Assembly: GCF_025464955.1 (NCBI RefSeq)
Contig: NZ_JAODNM010000081.1
Location: 19,583-83,582, forward strand
Direction: 5' to 3'
Source: Amycolatopsis sp.
GTDB taxonomy: Bacteria; Actinomycetota; Actinomycetes; Mycobacteriales; Pseudonocardiaceae
DNA: 64,000 nt
Both the position numbers and the translations under genes were made by a program. Shown in pieces: positions 59,862 through 64,000 of the stretch (position 1 is its first letter; every line of letters starts with the position of its first letter). Below the pieces are notes generated by a model. That model was not told the origin of the DNA and ran no database searches. It saw only the letters and a list, made by a program, of their open reading frames with translations.

Positions 59862-61120
59862 TGGGATCCTTCTGGTGTTTCGCCTTCTGCGTGCCGTCTC
59901 AGCTCGTCCCGAGCGGCCTGCTCGCCGTCGGTGAACGCGCCGAGGTCCGCGATCAGCTGGTCGTGGCCATCCTCGCTGAACCCGCCGCCGAACCCATCGC
60001 CGGACCCGTTGCTGTCCGCGAACAGCGGCGGTCCCGCGGTGGACCCCTTGATACTGTGGGAAACCCGTCGCGGCAGGCCGCCGGCGGTGACCCCGTCCGA
60101 ACGCGGCTCCGGCCGCGGCCGCGGACTCGGCTTCTCGGCCACGGAGCGGCTCCGCAGGGGCAGCCCGGTGACTGTCGCCTGACGTCCCTGGGGGCTTGCC
60201 GCGGCGGACGCGAGCGGGGAGACGCCCGAACTCGCGCCGTTCGCGCGCGGGAAGACCACGGTCTGCGAGCCTGACCAGGCCGGTTCGGGGAGTTCGGACA
60301 CCAGCCCGGTCGGCAGGAGGACCGTGGCGATCGTGCCGCGCGGGGTCCGCCGCTCCAGGCGCACCGTCATGCCGTGGCGGTCGGCGAGCCTGCCGACCAC
60401 GGCGAGACCCATGTGCCGGGCGGAATCGCTGTCGAGCGGGGGCGCGTTCTCGATGCTTTTGTTGAGGTCGGCCAGCCGGGCCGACGGGATGCCGATGCCC
60501 TCGTCCTCGATCCGCAGCAGCACACTCCCCTGCTCGGTCAGGTGCGCGCTGACCCCGACCGCGGAGTTGGGTGAGGACTGGTTGGCGGCGTTGTCGAACA
60601 GCTCGGCCAGCAGCCGGCTCAGGTCTTCCGCGGCGAAGCCGACCACGCCAAGTGAAACGACCCGGCCGATCGTGATGCGGGAGTAGTGGTCGATCGAGGA
60701 CATCGCGGCGCGCATGACGTCGACCAGTGACGACGTCTCGGACGCTGCTTCACCGGCGTCGCGCCCGACGAGCACCCGCAGGTTCTCGGCATTGCGGCGC
60801 AGCCTGGTCGCGAGGTGGTCGAGCCGGTACAGCTCGCCGAGTCGCTCCTGGTCCTGCTCCTTGGCCTCCATCTCCTCAAGCTGCGCGAGAAGCGAGTCGA
60901 CGAGGTTGAGGTCCCGCAGCGCGACGCTGGAACAGATGCCGACCAGCGCGTCTTCGCCACCGGTCGACCGGGGCGCGCTCGGCGCCGCCTCGATGATCCG
61001 GGGCGCCTGGACCGGCACGGCAGGCTGGGCGAGGAAGTGGGCAGCGGCGATCCGCGAGCGGTCCAGCAGCACCCGGGAGCGGTCCAGCAGTTCTCGCGCC
61101 CGCGTCGCCATGTGGTCCAC
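59858..61120 (-). CDS. cvnA: Conservon sensor-like ATPase CvnA (short, soluble form)
   Basis: A 420-residue protein with a dimerisation helix region (LVDSLLAQLEEMEAKEQDQERLGELYRLDHLATRLRRNAENLRVLVG) and a histidine-kinase-type ATPase domain: LLAELFDNAANQSSPNS as N box, EDEGIGIPSARL as G1 and GLAVVGRLADRHGMTVRLERR. The His of LDHLATR is in phosphoacceptor position. CvnA proteins usually have an N-terminal membrane sensor; here the first 60 residues are soluble and Arg/Ala-rich, so this is a truncated-sensor form. The C-terminal 130 residues are disordered and charged. It starts at GTG 61120; ATG at 61111 is an alternative. Confidence 0.87.
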   Translation of the reverse strand: MDHMATRARELLDRSRVLLDRSRIAAAHFLAQPAVPVQAPRIIEAAPSAPRSTGGEDALVGICSSVALRDLNLVDSLLAQLEEMEAKEQDQERLGELYRLDHLATRLRRNAENLRVLVGRDAGEAASETSSLVDVMRAAMSSIDHYSRITIGRVVSLGVVGFAAEDLSRLLAELFDNAANQSSPNSAVGVSAHLTEQGSVLLRIEDEGIGIPSARLADLNKSIENAPPLDSDSARHMGLAVVGRLADRHGMTVRLERRTPRGTIATVLLPTGLVSELPEPAWSGSQTVVFPRANGASSGVSPLASAAASPQGRQATVTGLPLRSRSVAEKPSPRPRPEPRSDGVTAGGLPRRVSHSIKGSTAGPPLFADSNGSGDGFGGGFSEDGHDQLIADLGAFTDGEQAARDELRRHAEGETPEGSQ

Positions 61121-61363
61121 TTCTTTCCGCTCGCAAGCCGGTTCCGACGTCGTCGCTGAACGCGGTACCGCTCATCGGCACCGGCTGACGACAACGTCGG
61201 TTATGCAAGCAGAACGCGTCGACACTGTCCACAAGCTGTCTATGTTCGATCGCTGGGAGTGACACGTGATCCCGTTCGTCGGTCCTGGTGAGCGCGTCGC
61301 CCTAGGCCATTCGGACGAACTTCTCAGTGACCGGTATCTCGCCCGCTCCTGAGTTCGCCGGGC

Positions 61364-61828
61364 TCAACAGCAGCGGTCGTGCTCCGGGAGGGATCCGACG
61401 TCACGAGGTTCGATCGCCTGCGCGCGCAGTTCCATGTCCGCCCGGCCGGCGCGCTTCGCGTATTCGACCAGGTCGTCGTACTCGGCCCGGGACAGCCAGC
61501 CCCGGTCCCAGCCGATCTCGAGCCGCATCGTGTGGAGCAGCAGCTCCAGCGAGTCCTGGCTGTGCCCGCCCAGTCGCTGGACGAACCGCTCCGCGACGTC
61601 GACTTCCCCATCGCGCCAGGCGATCATCGCGAGCAGCAGCGATGTGGCCGCCATGATGTCCTCGCGGTGGATGCCGCCCTCGGCCGCCAGGTGCTCGGCG
61701 AGCTGAAAGCTCCTCGTCCCGGCGCCGGCGGCACCCTCGGCCTGCACGGCGTCGAGCAGCGCCCTGATCTGGGCGGTGACGTAGTCATCCCCATTGTCGT
61801 CCCCATTGTCGTCCCCGTTTTCGGTCAT
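61364..61828 (-). CDS. Unknown acidic protein with DNGDD repeats
   Basis: A 154-residue protein of no family known to me. It begins MTENGDDNGDDNGDD, encoded by a short tandem nucleotide repeat, and continues as a helical protein: VTAQIRALLDAVQAEG, FQLAEHLAAEGGIHREDIMAATSLLLAMIAWRDG, FVQRLGGHSQDSLELLLHTMRLEIGW. There is no membrane segment or signal. The GTACC before the ATG gives AGGTACC, a weak ribosome site. It lies between the conservon and dnaE, both leftward, with gaps above 160 bases on each side, so it is probably transcribed alone. Confidence 0.65.
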   Translation of the reverse strand: MTENGDDNGDDNGDDYVTAQIRALLDAVQAEGAAGAGTRSFQLAEHLAAEGGIHREDIMAATSLLLAMIAWRDGEVDVAERFVQRLGGHSQDSLELLLHTMRLEIGWDRGWLSRAEYDDLVEYAKRAGRADMELRAQAIEPRDVGSLPEHDRCC

Positions 61829-61997
61829 GCCTGGTACCTCCCCGTTGCCCGCGCGACCCGGAGTCGAACGGCTGCCGCGCGGTCAACGAAAAAGAGCCTC
61901 GCGTCTGACGCCAGATACATCGAACGCCGAGCCGCGCTCACCCAAGTGGAGGTACTGCCCGAACGGGCAGCAGTCCTCGGTCAGCCGTCGAAGTCGG

Positions 61998-64000
61998 TCA
62001 GACCGACGCCGTGATACCCGGAATGCCTTTGAGCTCCCCGATCAGCATGGAGCTGACCTTGACCGGGTAGTCACCCAGCGCGAACACCGTCTGCTGCCGC
62101 TGGCCGATCAGCTTGAGGTGCACCGGGGTCTCCCCCTTGTGCGCGAGCAGCGTCGACTTCAGCTCGCTCACCACGGCCCGGTCGACCTTCTCCGCGGCCG
62201 CGAGCAGGACCAGCGGCGCTTCCTCGGAGCCGTCGCCGACCGACGACAGGTCCAAGGTGGCCAGATCGCCGCCGAAGACCGACATCTTGTCCTCGCGGAA
62301 GTTCACTCGGCCCTTCACGACGACCGCGTTGTCCTCGATGAGTTCCTCGCGGAACATCGAGTACGACTTCGCGAAGAACAACACCTCGACGGCGGCGTCC
62401 ATGTCCTCGATCGTGCAGATCGCCCAGGGCTCGCCCTTCTTGTTGACCCGCCGGTCGATCGAGGTCAGCAGGCCGGACAGGACCAGCTCGCCTTCTTTCG
62501 GCGGGTCGTTGACGATCGCGGCGATCGTCCTCGGCGCGGCCTTGCGCAGGATGCGCTCTGCGCCGTCGAGCGGGTGCGCGGACACGTACAGCCCGAGCAT
62601 CTCCCGTTCGTAGGCGAGCAGCTGCTTGCGGGGGTACTCCTGGTCGCCGAACTTCAAGTGCGCCAACGGGGACGACGACACTGCGGCCTCATTGTCGTCC
62701 GCGGAACCGAACAGGTCGAACTGGCCCATCGCCTCTTGCCGCTTGAGCGGCACGACCGCGTCGACCGCGTCCTCGTGGACCTGGATCATCGCCAGCCGCG
62801 TGTTGCCGACCGAGTCGAACCCGCCTGCCTTGATCAGCGACTCGATCACTCGCTTGTTGCAGGCCACGAGCTCGGACTTGTCGAGGAAGTCGTTGAAGGA
62901 GGAGTACTTTCCCTTCTCCTGACGGCTCTTCATGATCGACTCGACCACGTTGACACCGACGTTGCGAACGGTCCCCATGCCGAAGCGGATGTCGTCGCCG
63001 ACCGCGGCGAACCGTAGTTCGGACTCGTTGATGTCCGGCGGGAGGACCTTGATGCCGAGGCGTCGACACTCCGACAGGTACAGGGCGGCCTTGTCCTTGT
63101 TGTCCCCGAAGGAAGTCAGCAACGCGGCCATGTACTCGGCCGGGAAGTTCGCCTTGAGGTACATCGTCCAGTACGTGATCAGGCCGTACGCGGCGGCGTG
63201 GCTCTTGTTGAACGCGTAGCCGGCGAACGGGAGGACGGTGTCCCACAACGCCTTGACCGCTTCCGAGGAGAACCCGCCCGGGAGCAGGTCACTGGCGCGC
63301 ATACCGGCTTCGAAGCCCTCGTACTCCTGGTCGAGGACCTCCTTCTTCTTCTTACCCATCGCCCGGCGCAGGGTGTCCGCGCGGCCCATCGAGTACCCGG
63401 CCACCTTCTGGCCGATCTGCATGATCTGTTCCTGGTAGACGATCAGGCCGTAGGTGTCGGCCAGGATCTCCTTCAACGGGCCTTCGAGCTCCGCGTGGAT
63501 CGGGCTGACCTTCTGCTTCTTGTTCTTGCGGTCGGCGTAGTCGTTGTGCGCGTTCATGCCCATCGGGCCCGGCCGGTACAGCGCGAGGACCGCGACGATG
63601 TCGTCGAACAGGTTGGGCTGCATCCGCCGGAGGAGGTCGCGCATGGCGCCACCCTCGAGTTGGAACACGCCGATGGTGTCACCCCGGCCGACCATCTTGT
63701 AGGACTCTTCGTCCTCGACGCCGAGCGTGTCCAGGTTGATGTCCACGCCGCGGTTGCTCTTGATGTTCAAGATCGCGTCACCGATGACCGTGAGGTTCTT
63801 CAACCCCAGGAAGTCCATCTTCAACAGGCCGATGTTCTCGCACGACGGATAGTCCCAGCCCGTGATGATCGAGCCGTCGTCGCGCTGCCACAACGGGATC
63901 GCGTCCATCAGCGGCTCGCTGGACATGATGACCGCGCAGGCGTGCACACCGGCGTTGCGGATCAAGCCCTCGATGCCCCGGGCCGTGTCGAAGATCGTCT
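61998..64000 (-). CDS. dnaE: DNA polymerase III alpha subunit (5' part off the window)
   Basis: The window holds the C-terminal 667 codons of the replicative polymerase. MDFLGLKNLTVI contains the third catalytic Asp of the palm domain; YRPGPMGMNAHNDYADRK is the finger region; GLIVYQEQIMQI, GYAFNKSHAAAYGLITYWTMYLKANFPAEYMAAL and the helix-hairpin-helix FDDFLDKSEL-like stretch follow. Near the C-terminus is an OB fold (LVLSGLLTSIDRRVNKKGEPWAICTIEDMDAAVEVLFF) and the tau-binding tail. It acts at the replication fork. The beta-clamp motif is QFDLFG. The PHP domain and start lie beyond 64000. Confidence 0.96.
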   Translation of the reverse strand, partial: TIFDTARGIEGLIRNAGVHACAVIMSSEPLMDAIPLWQRDDGSIITGWDYPSCENIGLLKMDFLGLKNLTVIGDAILNIKSNRGVDINLDTLGVEDEESYKMVGRGDTIGVFQLEGGAMRDLLRRMQPNLFDDIVAVLALYRPGPMGMNAHNDYADRKNKKQKVSPIHAELEGPLKEILADTYGLIVYQEQIMQIGQKVAGYSMGRADTLRRAMGKKKKEVLDQEYEGFEAGMRASDLLPGGFSSEAVKALWDTVLPFAGYAFNKSHAAAYGLITYWTMYLKANFPAEYMAALLTSFGDNKDKAALYLSECRRLGIKVLPPDINESELRFAAVGDDIRFGMGTVRNVGVNVVESIMKSRQEKGKYSSFNDFLDKSELVACNKRVIESLIKAGGFDSVGNTRLAMIQVHEDAVDAVVPLKRQEAMGQFDLFGSADDNEAAVSSSPLAHLKFGDQEYPRKQLLAYEREMLGLYVSAHPLDGAERILRKAAPRTIAAIVNDPPKEGELVLSGLLTSIDRRVNKKGEPWAICTIEDMDAAVEVLFFAKSYSMFREELIEDNAVVVKGRVNFREDKMSVFGGDLATLDLSSVGDGSEEAPLVLLAAAEKVDRAVVSELKSTLLAHKGETPVHLKLIGQRQQTVFALGDYPVKVSSMLIGELKGIPGITASV

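Noticed and set aside
61845..61890. tRNA-like 3' end (GTTCGACTCC on the minus strand) upstream of the acidic protein gene
   Set aside because: The T-stem does not pair well and no anticodon arm or matching acceptor 5' half is present, so it is not called as a tRNA or attachment site.

Overview
The window is about 64 kb of high-GC actinomycete chromosome. GC-rich third codon positions, frequent GTG/TTG starts, a CvnABCD conservon, type VII secretion-type proteins, a das-type chitobiose operon and lipoprotein/Tat signals all fit Pseudonocardiaceae. Long intergenic hairpins built on GGTGGCC and GTGGGACTCGC cores make me favour Amycolatopsis, but that genus call is inference. No rRNA, convincing tRNA, CRISPR array or intact insertion sequence is visible.

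Layout. 1-10.2 kb: an epoxide-hydrolase-like protein cut by the left edge, an LPG-synthase-like membrane protein divergent from a TetR gene, an APC permease, an orphan nitric oxide synthase oxygenase, and a leftward SBP-permease-permease-GH3 operon matching dasABCD, preceded by two TGGT-N4-ACCA palindromes. 10.6-15.6 kb: an APH-like kinase, an alpha/beta hydrolase, an ArsR-like regulator coupled to a Tat-exported serine hydrolase, and a histidine kinase without a neighbouring response regulator. 15.6-24.1 kb: a catabolic island (DoxX, AAHS-type MFS importer, gentisate dioxygenase-like cupin; divergently nitrilase, FAH hydrolase, maleate isomerase, GntR, YtcJ-like amidohydrolase). The enzymes fit ring cleavage of gentisate or a relative, hydrolysis of maleylpyruvate to maleate and pyruvate, and isomerisation of maleate to fumarate.

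24.2-35.5 kb: a collapsed TetR/SDR locus, then a second aromatic island: leftward, two extradiol dioxygenases, an aldolase-fold protein lacking its metal ligands and a C-C hydrolase; rightward, FAH protein, old-yellow-enzyme homologue, DUF1857 protein, SnoaL-like protein and FAD oxidase. A nearby GntR/FCD regulator shares a TGTATGCA-type motif with the divergent promoter region. A DUF222-HNH (13E12-type) gene lies between them; a truncated second copy with the same ~290-bp flank lies at 51.56-52.02 kb, joined to a broken MmyB-type regulator.

35.6-64 kb: a beta-propeller-like protein, a MerR gene with a textbook operator, secreted proteins (GH127 with ricin-like repeats, S53 peptidase, beta-helix protein, PI-PLC with inserted repeats), PhoU, a Cys-rich miniprotein, a luciferase-like oxidoreductase, a YbaB/EspC/WXG-effector operon, an Ada-AlkA fusion, and a conservon with a styrene-monooxygenase-like gene downstream. 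The right edge cuts dnaE.

The best candidates for undescribed biology are the two catabolic islands, the T7SS-type effector operon, the 13E12-type element with its conserved divergent frame, and the conservon-flavoprotein unit.
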